Assembly: GCF_000686565.1 (NCBI RefSeq)
Contig: NZ_JMKW01000009.1
Span: 1 to 64,000, forward strand
Length of the DNA: 64,000 nucleotides
Direction: 5' to 3'
Source of the DNA: Helicobacter bilis ATCC 51630
Lineage (GTDB): Bacteria > Campylobacterota > Campylobacteria > Campylobacterales > Helicobacteraceae
Shown here: positions 1 through 8,445 of the stretch, in pieces
How the letters are laid out: each line of letters opens with the position of its first letter
How positions within the stretch are numbered: position 1 is the first letter of the stretch
Program-made: the position numbers and the translations under genes
Notes under the pieces: generated by a model
Databases searched by the model: none
The model's input: only the letters and a program-made list of their open reading frames with translations
Told to the model about the DNA's origin: nothing

Positions 1-3
1 CAT
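1..3 (-). CDS. Start codon of the next conjugation gene (runs off the window)
   Basis: The first three bases are the complement of an ATG on the minus strand. It lies two bases after the stop of the 52-residue ORF and is preceded by an AGGA ribosome-binding sequence at suitable distance. From its position next to a VirB5/TrbJ-like gene it could be a VirB6/TrbL-type gene, but none of its body is visible. Confidence 0.4.
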
Positions 4-5
4 TT

Positions 6-164
6 CTAGTTCCTTTTACTCTCAAAAAATGTTGAAGTGAAGTCAGGTTGTCCTATGTCATTACGCTTAAATTTTTTAATTTTTTCAGGTTTAATTGTGT
101 CTGCTTTCGCAGGATTTGTTTCTTTTATTGTATCTAATGCCATACTTGCATATAGAGTATTCAT
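6..164 (-). CDS. 52-residue hypothetical protein in conjugation cluster
   Basis: This short ORF starts at an ATG that overlaps the stop of the VirB5/TrbJ-like gene as ATGA, so it is probably translationally coupled, and it stops two bases before the next ATG. The product begins MNTLYASMAL and is lysine-rich in the middle (KPEKIKKFKR). It has no clear signal peptide, lipobox or membrane segment, and I do not recognise it. Its tight packing between two genes is the main reason to believe it. In T4SS operons small ORFs at this place can encode a VirB7-like lipoprotein or an entry-exclusion protein, but neither signature is seen. Confidence 0.55.
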   Translation of the reverse strand: MNTLYASMALDTIKETNPAKADTIKPEKIKKFKRNDIGQPDFTSTFFESKRN

Positions 165-988
165 ATTTTGGCATTCATATTTTGCATAACTTCATATTGT
201 GATACTAAGACTTGTAATATCATGCTTTGTGTTCTTAGCAAGGCTTCTTGCTTTTCCTTATCATTCATCGTTCTAATTTTTGTATCGCTTAGTTGTTTTT
301 GAATCTTACTCATCATTTCTTGTGTGTCTTTTCTGTAAAGCATGTTATATTTACTGCCATTGCTTGCACTGCCCTCTGTGTAGAGATTGTATGAGTTTAA
401 CACTTTATTGACACTTTCATTTTGTGTTTTTGCAATATTTTGTTTTCGTTTATCCTCTACTTCTTTTGCTTTTACAATCTCTTTGCGATAATTATCCATA
501 TCTCCATTTTTTAAATATTCTTTTGCCTTGTTTTGATATTTGTTTGATACCTCTTTTGTAAATTCCTCATTTGCAAGGGCATTCATACAAGCTTGTTTCA
601 ATGCTAATGTAGAATCCATGCCTTTTAGTTTTTTCTTTTGTTCGTTTATAAAATCTTTAAATGTATCACTTGCCTCTTGCAATATATCACAATCGCTTTT
701 TATCCCATCTAAAAGTGATTCTATCCCACTTAGATTTAAGGCTTGTTCGTTTAGGTTTTGAATAGAATCCCATGCACCTTGTATTTCATTAATAAAGCCA
801 CTGATTCTATCTACATCAATTCCCATTTCCTCTAATTGCTTCTCAAACATTATCATTTCTTTTATCTGTTCTTGGTATTCCATAATAGCTTGTGTGAGAT
901 TAGAGAAGTCAAATACAGGCATATTAGAATACGCTGGTGTAAGACTTAACAAACTTGCCAAAACAATGCTTTTTAACGATATTTTCAT
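161..988 (-). CDS. VirB5/TrbJ-like type IV secretion (conjugal transfer) protein
   Basis: A 275-residue protein with an N-terminal signal peptide (MKISLKSIVLASLLSLTPAYS) followed by long helical, coiled-coil-like sequence rich in E, K, Q and N. A short hydrophobic region with the pattern FDFSNLTQAIMEYQEQIKEM just after cleavage, then heptad-like helices, is typical of VirB5/TrbJ proteins, minor pilus components that act in the periplasm. The stop overlaps the next small ORF, so this is one operon reading leftwards. Family assignment rests on architecture and the N-terminal pattern and is moderately secure. It could instead be a VirB5-like protein of a plasmid-type system with no transfer function left, since the upstream topoisomerase is broken. 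Confidence 0.6.
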   Translation of the reverse strand: MKISLKSIVLASLLSLTPAYSNMPVFDFSNLTQAIMEYQEQIKEMIMFEKQLEEMGIDVDRISGFINEIQGAWDSIQNLNEQALNLSGIESLLDGIKSDCDILQEASDTFKDFINEQKKKLKGMDSTLALKQACMNALANEEFTKEVSNKYQNKAKEYLKNGDMDNYRKEIVKAKEVEDKRKQNIAKTQNESVNKVLNSYNLYTEGSASNGSKYNMLYRKDTQEMMSKIQKQLSDTKIRTMNDKEKQEALLRTQSMILQVLVSQYEVMQNMNAKI

Positions 989-999
989 GTCATGCTCCT

Positions 1000-1437
1000 T
1001 TATGTAAGTTTTCTATTTTGTATATTGATATTGTCAATAACCTTGCGATTATTTTCAATAAATAGTGTGCTATATTCTTGTTCTAGCACAGATAATCTAT
1101 TATGTAAATCATCATCAACATAGACATCAAAGCTTTTTGCTTCATTGATGAGATTCCATATAGATTCAAGCATAAGCTTAAACTGCTTAATTGTGAAATT
1201 TGATTTCTTTGATTCTAAGAAGTTAATCAAATCTCTTAATTCCATATTGTATTTTGATTGCAAATTATTTGTCTTATTCATTTGTATAATTTCCTCTTTG
1301 GTGCAAATATCTTTACATTCTCTAATAACATGATTTTGTGTTTGCATATTGCCAACATGAAGTGCATTATGAATATCATGTATATCATCATTATGTTTAT
1401 GTATGGCATAATCCCATGCTTTTTGCAATTCATTCAT
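1000..1437 (-). CDS. Hypothetical protein (145 aa) of conjugative remnant
   Basis: A hydrophilic 145-residue protein, begins MNELQKAWDYAIHKHNDDIH. It has no signal peptide and no membrane segment, and appears largely helical. Its ATG shares an A with the stop codon of the upstream gene (TAATG), so the two are translationally coupled, and it lies 11 bases before the VirB5/TrbJ-like gene. I do not recognise a family. Its place suggests a cytoplasmic accessory of the transfer element. Confidence 0.55.
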   Translation of the reverse strand: MNELQKAWDYAIHKHNDDIHDIHNALHVGNMQTQNHVIRECKDICTKEEIIQMNKTNNLQSKYNMELRDLINFLESKKSNFTIKQFKLMLESIWNLINEAKSFDVYVDDDLHNRLSVLEQEYSTLFIENNRKVIDNINIQNRKLT

Positions 1438-2624
1438 TACAATGTCCTGCCCTTTCTTACATCTTTTTCTTTGCTTTTTGTTTTCTCATAAGATTTTAGA
1501 GTTTCAGTTGCCCTTTCATAAGTTTTAGGGTAATTTTTTCTAAAATCAGGCAATTCTTTATTGACATATTCCATATTCTTTTGCATTTGTATTGCATGAT
1601 TTTCTTTTTGCTTGGGGCTTATTGCTAATTTGTAGGCTTTTGTTTGTGATGACAGATTTCTTTGCATTTCAACTTCTTTTTTTCTTGTATTAATATAATC
1701 ATCAAGCTCTCTCTTTTTTTCCGCTATTTCTTTTATTGCTATTACAGCGTATTCTTTTGTTAATTGCCAACCTTTTTTAGCCCCTTTCTTTAAAAGCTGT
1801 ATAGTTTTATTTTTTTCAGGTCTCTCTCTTTTATCTTTAATGGCAAATAAGGCTTCATCAAGCATATATAGAGCCCTTATTAAATCCGCAAAGCTTCTTA
1901 CTTTAATGAGATTATCAAGGGCTCTATCAAGATTCTCTTTTTCTTTTTCTAAGTTAATTGGCTTTTTATCTAAATCTTGCGTATCTCTTGTTTCTGCCTT
2001 ATTATTATTGGGATTGTTATCCATATTATTATCAAGGGTATTGTCAAGTTGATTTGATAGACTTAGAATCTCATTTATATCGCTAAACTCTGTTTCAAAT
2101 TGTTCTTTTGTTTTATAGGCTAGATTGTCTCTATCGTTAATATTTTCAATCTTTTCTACTTTTTTATTGAGAAAATCAAGGTTATTGTTGTTATGATTTT
2201 CTTTATTTTCCTCATGTTCTTGTTCCTTAGTAGCTGTGGGTTGTATAGTCGTAGTAGTTGCAATATCTTGCGTATTTTCATCATGTTCCTTTATATTAGA
2301 ATCTTGTGTTTGCTGTATCATATCGTTTATGTCGCTAAACTCTGTTTCAAAGTTTTGCTTTGCTTGTTCTGCTATCTTGTCTGCTTCTAAAACCTCACTT
2401 GATATTTCATTGCTCGTGTCATCATAATCATCATAGGTTGTATGATTATCATCAAATTGTGTAAAATCCATGACTTGTTCGTTATCATTGGTGTTATCCT
2501 CCTCTATGATAATACCATCTGTGTCATACTCGTGGTCTGCAAAGTTATTATCTGTGTCTATAAAAATCTCTGTATTTTGTGCTTCATTTTCAATCACATT
2601 GCCATTTTCATCGTATGTTGCCAT
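1437..2624 (-). CDS. Acidic low-complexity protein with internal repeat (conjugative remnant)
   Basis: A 395-residue protein. The first ~230 residues are very acidic and rich in N, D, E, Q and T, so probably disordered. A motif occurs twice, near residues 89-108 and 171-190, with core FETEFSDIN in both copies. The C-terminal ~150 residues are basic and helical (KKGAKKGWQLTKEYAVIAIK, then many K/E pairs). No signal peptide, no enzymatic motif. It is the first intact gene after the topoisomerase scrap and is coupled to the next gene. The acidic N-half and basic C-half resemble accessory or relaxosome-type proteins only in a general way, so no function is assigned. Confidence 0.5.
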   Translation of the reverse strand: MATYDENGNVIENEAQNTEIFIDTDNNFADHEYDTDGIIIEEDNTNDNEQVMDFTQFDDNHTTYDDYDDTSNEISSEVLEADKIAEQAKQNFETEFSDINDMIQQTQDSNIKEHDENTQDIATTTTIQPTATKEQEHEENKENHNNNNLDFLNKKVEKIENINDRDNLAYKTKEQFETEFSDINEILSLSNQLDNTLDNNMDNNPNNNKAETRDTQDLDKKPINLEKEKENLDRALDNLIKVRSFADLIRALYMLDEALFAIKDKRERPEKNKTIQLLKKGAKKGWQLTKEYAVIAIKEIAEKKRELDDYINTRKKEVEMQRNLSSQTKAYKLAISPKQKENHAIQMQKNMEYVNKELPDFRKNYPKTYERATETLKSYEKTKSKEKDVRKGRTL

Positions 2625-2635
2625 AGTCTATCTCC

Positions 2636-2944
2636 TTACTTAGATTTATTTGTGTTAGCTTTATGCTTATTAATAAAATCACTACATGCCTTAAAAGATG
2701 TCTCTGCTTCTTTTGGTAGTGAAATGCCTTTAGCTTGTGCTATCTTTTTTGCAAACTCTAGCTGTTTTTCTGTGGGTGGATTTTCTTTCTTGTTTTTGTC
2801 TATGAAATCACTACATGCTTTCATGGATTCTAAAACTTCGCTAGGTAAAATAATGTTATTTTCCTTAGCAAGTTTTGTGGCTAATTCAATTTGTTTTTCT
2901 GTGGGACTGCATGGTGCATTCTTGCGTGTAGTGGTTTTATGAAA
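2636..2944 (-). pseudogene. C-terminal fragment of plasmid-type DNA topoisomerase (TopA/TraE-like)
   Basis: Reading leftwards, an open frame from about 2944 to the stop at 2636 encodes two copies of a repeat with the pattern PTEKQxEFAxKxAxxxxIxLPxE, followed by KACSDFI and a lysine-rich stretch. This resembles the C-terminal repeats of type IA topoisomerases carried by conjugative elements. The frame is closed by TGA at 2945-2947 with no start codon fitting a whole gene; the neighbouring frame upstream holds a degraded KATYLDFIK, like one more repeat. The catalytic domains are absent, so this is a remnant. An internal ATG at 2824 could still give a 62-residue peptide. Confidence 0.6.
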
Positions 2945-3133
2945 TCAAGGTAGGTAGCTTTAGATTCTGTGATTAAACATGAAAATCGCATTGCCATTTC
3001 ACTTTTTATTTCTTAAGTTTCTTATCTACTCGTCATATCCTGCTCGTGAGCAGTAGGCTTAAACATAATTTCCCATTTTTTGCAACCAAATACTATAACT
3101 TACAGCACAATATTAGCGTGATATTTAAAAATT

Positions 3134-3139
3134 TATAAT
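3134..3139 (+). promoter_or_regulatory. -10 box TATAAT upstream of M48 protease gene
   Basis: A perfect TATAAT in an AT-rich stretch, about 55 bases before the TTG start of the protease gene. Helicobacter housekeeping promoters are defined mainly by such a -10 box. Confidence 0.55.
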
Positions 3140-3193
3140 ACACTAAAGGTTTTTTAGCGTTAAAAGGGATTTTATTGCAAAAAGGAGATTGCA

Positions 3194-4405
3194 TTGTATC
3201 TTGTGATTTTGGCGTATTTGCTATTGTTTGTTACTCCTGCGATAGTTTTAAATATTTTGCAAATGCGTTATATACAAACTTATGCTACAAAGAAGCCAGT
3301 TATTCTTAACGCACATGATTATAGCATTGCTGCAAGTTATGCTATTACTCGTTGCTGGGTTGCGTTAATAGAGCATATTTTTAGTTTTATTGCATTAGTG
3401 TTTTGGCTATTCTTTGGCATTACCTATCTTACGCAATTTTATAATATGCTGCATATAAGTGGTTTTGGTGCAAATCTACTTGTGATTCTATCTTTTCTTG
3501 GCTTACACGCCCTTATTCATATACCTTTTAGTATCGCTCAAAAGCGTATAGATTCTCATTATGGCTTTAATAAACAAAGTGCAAAGGGTTTTGTGCTTGA
3601 TGGCATAAAAATGTTTGTAGTGAGTGGGATTTTGCTTGGTATCATTTTTGCCTTGTTGTTATGGATTATGGAATCTCTTAGTTCTTGGTGGATTGTTGGC
3701 TTTTGTGTTGTATTTGCATTTCTTGTATTTATACAGCTAGTTTATCCCACGCTTATTGCTCCAATGTTTAATAAATTTTCACCTTTGGATAACGAATCTC
3801 TTCGTCAAAGGATTACCACACTTATGGAACATGCAGGATTCCATAGCAGTGGGATTTTTGTCATTGATGCAAGTAGGAGAGATGGTAGGCTGAATGCGTA
3901 TTTTGGCGGTTTAGGCAGTATGAAGCGAGTGGTGCTATTTGATACGCTGCTAGATAAGATTAGTGAAGATGGATTGATTGCGATTTTGGGACATGAGCTT
4001 GGACATTTTAAGCATGGGGATATAACACAAAATATCATAATAAGTGGTTCTATTTTATTTGCTATGTTTGCTATTATGGGTTTATTTTTTGAACCTTTAT
4101 GTTTGTATTTAGGACTACCTTTTACAGATAGCAGTATTCTTATACTAGCTATATTGCTTTTTCCAGTATTATCATTTTTATTTATGCCGATACAAAGTTA
4201 TTTTAGCAGAAAGGCAGAATATAGGGCTGATGCTTTTGGTGCGTCTTGTGTAAGTAAAAAGGCGCTTAGTGAAGCTTTAGTGCGTCTTGTAAATGAAAAT
4301 AAGGCTTTTCCATATTCACATCCAGCATATATATTTTTTTACTATTCTCATCCGCCGCTTTTAGAGCGACTTAAGGCACTTGGGGGATTGCATGATGGAA
4401 ATTGA
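3194..4405 (+). CDS. M48 family membrane zinc metalloprotease (Ste24-like)
   Basis: A 403-residue integral membrane protease. The zinc motif HELGH is at residues 267-271 and a second ligand glutamate lies in KAEYRAD near residue 342, the standard M48 layout. Hydrophobic segments occur near the N-terminus, at about 70-110, 145-190 and on both sides of 290-330. The pattern matches the CAAX-protease/Ste24 branch, which in bacteria handles membrane protein quality control. The start is TTG with AAGGAG six bases upstream; no ATG fits better. The 3' end overlaps the start of prmC, so the two are translated together. Family certain; substrate unknown. Confidence 0.9.
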   Translation: MYLVILAYLLLFVTPAIVLNILQMRYIQTYATKKPVILNAHDYSIAASYAITRCWVALIEHIFSFIALVFWLFFGITYLTQFYNMLHISGFGANLLVILSFLGLHALIHIPFSIAQKRIDSHYGFNKQSAKGFVLDGIKMFVVSGILLGIIFALLLWIMESLSSWWIVGFCVVFAFLVFIQLVYPTLIAPMFNKFSPLDNESLRQRITTLMEHAGFHSSGIFVIDASRRDGRLNAYFGGLGSMKRVVLFDTLLDKISEDGLIAILGHELGHFKHGDITQNIIISGSILFAMFAIMGLFFEPLCLYLGLPFTDSSILILAILLFPVLSFLFMPIQSYFSRKAEYRADAFGASCVSKKALSEALVRLVNENKAFPYSHPAYIFFYYSHPPLLERLKALGGLHDGN

Positions 4406-5381
4406 TTTATTGTTGCGTATTGCGATTGCATTTTTAAAAGATATGAATCTTGAAGAGTTTAAAAAACTTGTGTATGAGACACAATTTTTACTCGCTGATA
4501 TTAACTCATTTGAGAATGAAAAATTACCAAAAGATTCTCCAAAAGAGAGTAATAGAGTGCGTCAATCACTTGATATAAAAGCACCAGAGTTTCATATCGT
4601 AAGTCCGCGTTATGAGGCTGAAATCCTATTAGGACATATCTTAAATATGACTCGTGTAGAGTTGCATACGAACGCAAAAAAAGAGATTACAGACTTTGAT
4701 AAGCAACGCTATTTTAAAATACTTGCTATGCGTAAAAATGGTGTGCCGCTTGAGTATCTTACAAATAAAGCAAGTTTTTATGATCTAGAACTCTATGTGG
4801 ATAATAAGGTGCTAATCCCCCGCCATGAAACAGAGCTTTTAGTCGAACATGCCCTAGAGATTATCAAAGCACATAATATTACGCATTTTGTAGAAGTGGG
4901 TGTCGGTAGCGGTGCGATTAGTGCAGCGATCCTTACACATGCAAAAGAGACTTGTGCGATCGCTACTGATATTAGCAAGGAAGCATTAAATATTGCCAAG
5001 CATAATATACAGAATCTTGGTTTAGAAAATCGCTGTGATTTTGTAGAATCTGACTTGCTTTCTTCGCCTTATCTTATCATGCGAAAACCAATCACACTTT
5101 TAGTTGCTAATCCGCCCTATATCGCAAATAGCTATCCACTCAATCAAGAAGTGCTATGTGAGCCGCATATTGCGCTTTTTGGTGGTGAAAAAGGCGATGA
5201 GATTCTAAAAAAACTTATCCTCCAAGCAAGAGAGAAGCAAATACAATTTCTTATATGTGAAATGGGCTATGACCAAAAAGAGAGTATGCAAGAGATACTT
5301 TTAAATGTGGGTTATAAGCCAACTTTTTATAAAGATTATGCGGGTTTTGATAGGGGCTTTATCGCAAGACTTATGCCCTAA
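4392..5381 (+). CDS. prmC: Peptide chain release factor N5-glutamine methyltransferase
   Basis: PrmC (HemK) methylates the glutamine of the GGQ motif in release factors RF1 and RF2 using S-adenosylmethionine. The 329-residue product shows the SAM-binding segment VEVGVGSGAISAAIL and the catalytic NPPY motif at about residue 240 (VANPPYIAN). The N-terminal helical release-factor-binding domain is present, with an insert of ~30 residues (FENEKLPKDSPKESNRVRQS) longer than usual. I chose ATG 4392 (ATG 4395 is also possible) over the upstream TTG because GGGGGA lies directly before it. The start overlaps the protease gene by 14 bases; the stop is 22 bases before the channel gene. Confidence 0.92.
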   Translation: MMEIDLLLRIAIAFLKDMNLEEFKKLVYETQFLLADINSFENEKLPKDSPKESNRVRQSLDIKAPEFHIVSPRYEAEILLGHILNMTRVELHTNAKKEITDFDKQRYFKILAMRKNGVPLEYLTNKASFYDLELYVDNKVLIPRHETELLVEHALEIIKAHNITHFVEVGVGSGAISAAILTHAKETCAIATDISKEALNIAKHNIQNLGLENRCDFVESDLLSSPYLIMRKPITLLVANPPYIANSYPLNQEVLCEPHIALFGGEKGDEILKKLILQAREKQIQFLICEMGYDQKESMQEILLNVGYKPTFYKDYAGFDRGFIARLMP

Positions 5382-5403
5382 TTTTCTAAATCAGGATTCT
5401 ATA

Positions 5404-7296
5404 ATGAAAAAATTACATTATTATCTCAGTGCATTCTTAATGCTTTGTAGTATTTGTGTGCTTGTCTTTGCAAAAGATATAACAAGCAAAGATACAAATA
5501 AGCAAGAAAAACTTAATGCAGAATCTTTGCCCCTGCATTTTGAAAGTTTAGCCCTATTGTTTCAGCATATCACAGATATTTCATGGCAGATTCACACATT
5601 ACAGGGGAGTTATGATTTTAAGCAAAAAGAGGAATTAATCGCACAAAAAAATCTTTTATTGCAAAACTTTATCGCTAATATTAGGAATACAAAACAAAGC
5701 TTAGGCTTTGATATAGATGAAAATAAACAAATGCAAATGAGAATTGACATGCAGCTAAATGATGCTAAAATCCAGCATGATGCAGCTTTGATTCTAAAAG
5801 AAGAAATTGCTAAAAACAATCTTATTATAGAATCTCATTTAGCTACTCTCTTTAAAAATTTGCGAAAGCAAATTGACTTTTTTTCACAAAAACAAAAAGT
5901 AGTAGATATTATACAGCCAACACTCCAAGCCCTAAATGCCATGCCAACAACCTTTGATATATCAGCTGAAATCCCTACAAAACAGCAAAAAAATCTCAAA
6001 CTACAAATAGAAAAATACAGAAACACACTCGCAAGTGCCATTGAGATTGTTTCATATTTAGAATGGCATGCAGATGAGCTTGTGCCACAAAATACGATAC
6101 TACATGCTTGTATGCGATGGACACTGCAACTTCTCTCAAACTTTATGAGTGTTAATCATGGGAATTTGGTTTTTATTAAGATAGTTTTATCGCTTTTATG
6201 TTTTGTTATCCTGTGGGCATATCGCAAACTTATCACAAAGATTGTCGTCTATCTTATGGACCTTGCTATCCATCTTACAAATCAAGATAAAGACTTGCAT
6301 GCTGCTATTCAAAAAAATCTATTGCAACCTATCTCATTGTTTCTACTTGCATGGAGTTTGCGTGTTTGCATTGGCGTGCTGTATTATCCGCATTTACAGC
6401 CAGAAAAGATTGAAGCGTGGTTTAATATCTTGTATATAGTAAATGTTGCATGGTTTATGGTAGCTTTAGTGAAAAGCTATGGCACGGTGCTATTAACAAA
6501 GATTCTGCAGAAACGAAATAATGAGTTTAGACGAGAGATTATAAATCTTATATTAAAAGCCTTGTATGCGGTTATTATTATTATCGCATGTTTGCTTATC
6601 CTAAAATATTTGGGCTTTAATGTGTCTGCTATTATTGCTTCACTTGGTTTAGGGGGATTAGCCGTTGCTCTCGCAGTAAAAGATATACTTGCAAATTTCT
6701 TTGCCTCTGTTATGCTCTTATTTGATAATTCTTTCTCGCAAGGCGATTGGATTGAGTGCAATGGTGTTGATGGTGTTGTGGTTGAAATAGGACTAAGAAG
6801 GACTACCGTTCGCACCGCAGATAACGCCTTGCTTTTTGTCCCAAATGCAGAATTAGCAGGGAAGATTATACGCAATTGGAGTCGCAGAAAAGCTGGTAGA
6901 AGAATAAAAATGAGTGTAGGCGTTACCTATGATGCAGATGAAGCAAAGCTAAAAAAATGTGTAGCAAGTATTAGACAAATGCTTTTAGACCACCCAGAAG
7001 TAGTAACAACGCCAATCTATAATCAAGAAGAAACACAACTCATGTCTCTAAGAAAAGACATTATTTCCCTTGATGATTTCTTAGGCTATAAAAGCGGACT
7101 TTTTGTCTGTGTGGAAGCCCTTGCTGATAGTTCAATAAATATTTTAGTAGAATGCTTCACTCAAAGTGTTTCAAAAAAAGATTATTTTGAGGTAAGAGAA
7201 GATATAATCTTTAAAATCATGGCAATCGTGCAGGAATGCAACCTTAGTTTTGCTTTTCCTAGTCAAAGCGTCTATGTCGAGACATTGCCAAAGTGA
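5404..7296 (+). CDS. Mechanosensitive ion channel, MscS family (large, MscK/YbdG-like)
   Basis: A 630-residue protein with a signal peptide (MKKLHYYLSAFLMLCSICVLVFA), a periplasmic helical coiled region to about residue 250, several membrane helices, and a C-terminal MscS domain. The pore helix pattern GLGGLAVALAVKDILANFFAS and the following beta domain (GDWIECNGVDGVVVEIGLRRTTVRT, PNAELAGKIIRNWSRR) are diagnostic. Such channels open under hypo-osmotic stress. The open frame runs ~100 bases further upstream into prmC, but ATG 5404 begins the signal peptide. It sits in the same transcription direction as prmC, probably in one operon. Confidence 0.92.
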   Translation: MKKLHYYLSAFLMLCSICVLVFAKDITSKDTNKQEKLNAESLPLHFESLALLFQHITDISWQIHTLQGSYDFKQKEELIAQKNLLLQNFIANIRNTKQSLGFDIDENKQMQMRIDMQLNDAKIQHDAALILKEEIAKNNLIIESHLATLFKNLRKQIDFFSQKQKVVDIIQPTLQALNAMPTTFDISAEIPTKQQKNLKLQIEKYRNTLASAIEIVSYLEWHADELVPQNTILHACMRWTLQLLSNFMSVNHGNLVFIKIVLSLLCFVILWAYRKLITKIVVYLMDLAIHLTNQDKDLHAAIQKNLLQPISLFLLAWSLRVCIGVLYYPHLQPEKIEAWFNILYIVNVAWFMVALVKSYGTVLLTKILQKRNNEFRREIINLILKALYAVIIIIACLLILKYLGFNVSAIIASLGLGGLAVALAVKDILANFFASVMLLFDNSFSQGDWIECNGVDGVVVEIGLRRTTVRTADNALLFVPNAELAGKIIRNWSRRKAGRRIKMSVGVTYDADEAKLKKCVASIRQMLLDHPEVVTTPIYNQEETQLMSLRKDIISLDDFLGYKSGLFVCVEALADSSINILVECFTQSVSKKDYFEVREDIIFKIMAIVQECNLSFAFPSQSVYVETLPK

Positions 7297-7452
7297 AAAT
7301 AATACGCGAAATAATCTCAACAAAACAGCAAAATAAATATTGCATAGGTAGCATAAAATTAAATCACAAAACTTTATAGAATCTAACAGATTCAATAAAC
7401 TTATAAAATGTTCGATATAAAAGAATCTATTCTCAAATATAGGGGTTTTATT

Positions 7453-8325
7453 ATGCAAAAGACAATAGAGCAAGATAAAATAGACTTTCATCGCAGAGAG
7501 AGTATCGCAAGGATTGCAAAGATAGGTGCTTTAGGTGCAAGTGTGTTAGTTGGCACAAATATTCATGCCGAAACAATTGATGAAGCACAGGAGCAAACAC
7601 GCAAACAGAACTATATAAATATTAATCCACTCTATGTAGATAGTGACAAAATGCTACTTCCAAAAACACAGATGAAGCTACAAAAAGATTCTGTTGGGCT
7701 TGTGGTTGTGAATCCGCAGATTGATTTTCTTAGCCCAAAAGGTGTGGGCTGGAGCTTATATGGTGCTAGTATTAAAGAAAATAATACTATTGAGAATATC
7801 GGTATGCTTTTTAGAGTGGCAAAAGCCCTGCGTTTGCCTACATTTGTGTCCTATGTGGTATGGAATAGTCAAGATTTAAAAACTTTGCCAAAAACACCTA
7901 TGAAAAACTTTTCTCGTGGGACAAAGCTTGCCTATGGTAATGGCAAAGGTTTGAATGCAAATGATATTGAGCAAAGCGGGGCAGATTTCTTGCCTGAATA
8001 TAAACCCTTTATACTTGATAACAAAACAATCCTTACAACACCTAGAAAGGATTTTGGACTTAAGGGGAGTGATTTAACCACTCAATTGCGTATCAGTGGG
8101 ATTAAGCAGGTGATTTTATGCGGCATGGATGCAAATGTACATCTTGATTCCCATTTGCGTGATTTACTTGCGGAGGGTTTTGAAGTAGGTGTTGTGCGTG
8201 ATGCTACTGCTGGGGCAAAGTTGCCTGAGGGTGATGGCTATCTTGCAGGGCTTATTAACTTCCGCTTTATTGCAAATGAACTTTTCTTTACACCAGATAT
8301 CGTGCAAAGATTGCAGAATATGTAG
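7453..8325 (+). CDS. Exported isochorismatase-like hydrolase with His at the usual Cys position
   Basis: A 290-residue protein of the cysteine hydrolase/isochorismatase fold. The N-terminus has a twin arginine and a hydrophobic run (HRRESIARIAKIGALGASVL, then an A-E cleavage-like site), so export by Tat is likely. Family motifs: Asp in VVVNPQIDFLSP, Lys in TPRKDFG, the segment GIKQVILCGMDANVHLDSHLRD. In this segment the position of the catalytic Cys holds His (about residue 230, codon 8140-8142). EntB/PhzD-type members also lack the Cys, so other chemistry or a non-catalytic role is possible. ATG 7453 has AGGGG seven bases upstream; an in-frame ATG at 7408 would hide the Tat signal deeper. 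Confidence 0.75.
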   Translation: MQKTIEQDKIDFHRRESIARIAKIGALGASVLVGTNIHAETIDEAQEQTRKQNYININPLYVDSDKMLLPKTQMKLQKDSVGLVVVNPQIDFLSPKGVGWSLYGASIKENNTIENIGMLFRVAKALRLPTFVSYVVWNSQDLKTLPKTPMKNFSRGTKLAYGNGKGLNANDIEQSGADFLPEYKPFILDNKTILTTPRKDFGLKGSDLTTQLRISGIKQVILCGMDANVHLDSHLRDLLAEGFEVGVVRDATAGAKLPEGDGYLAGLINFRFIANELFFTPDIVQRLQNM

Positions 8326-8412
8326 ATAAAGTCTTATCAAAAAATCCTTATGATGATAGAGAAAATCGTAGGAATACAGAGATAAACTATCATGAATTGA
8401 CTATTTTTGCTT

Positions 8413-8418
8413 TATAAT
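8413..8418 (+). promoter_or_regulatory. -10 box TATAAT upstream of speE
   Basis: Perfect TATAAT preceded by TGCTT, 27 bases before the speE ATG. The leader between holds an AAAGG-type ribosome-binding site. Confidence 0.6.
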
Positions 8419-8445
8419 GCGACCATTTACAAATAAAGGTTTTTT

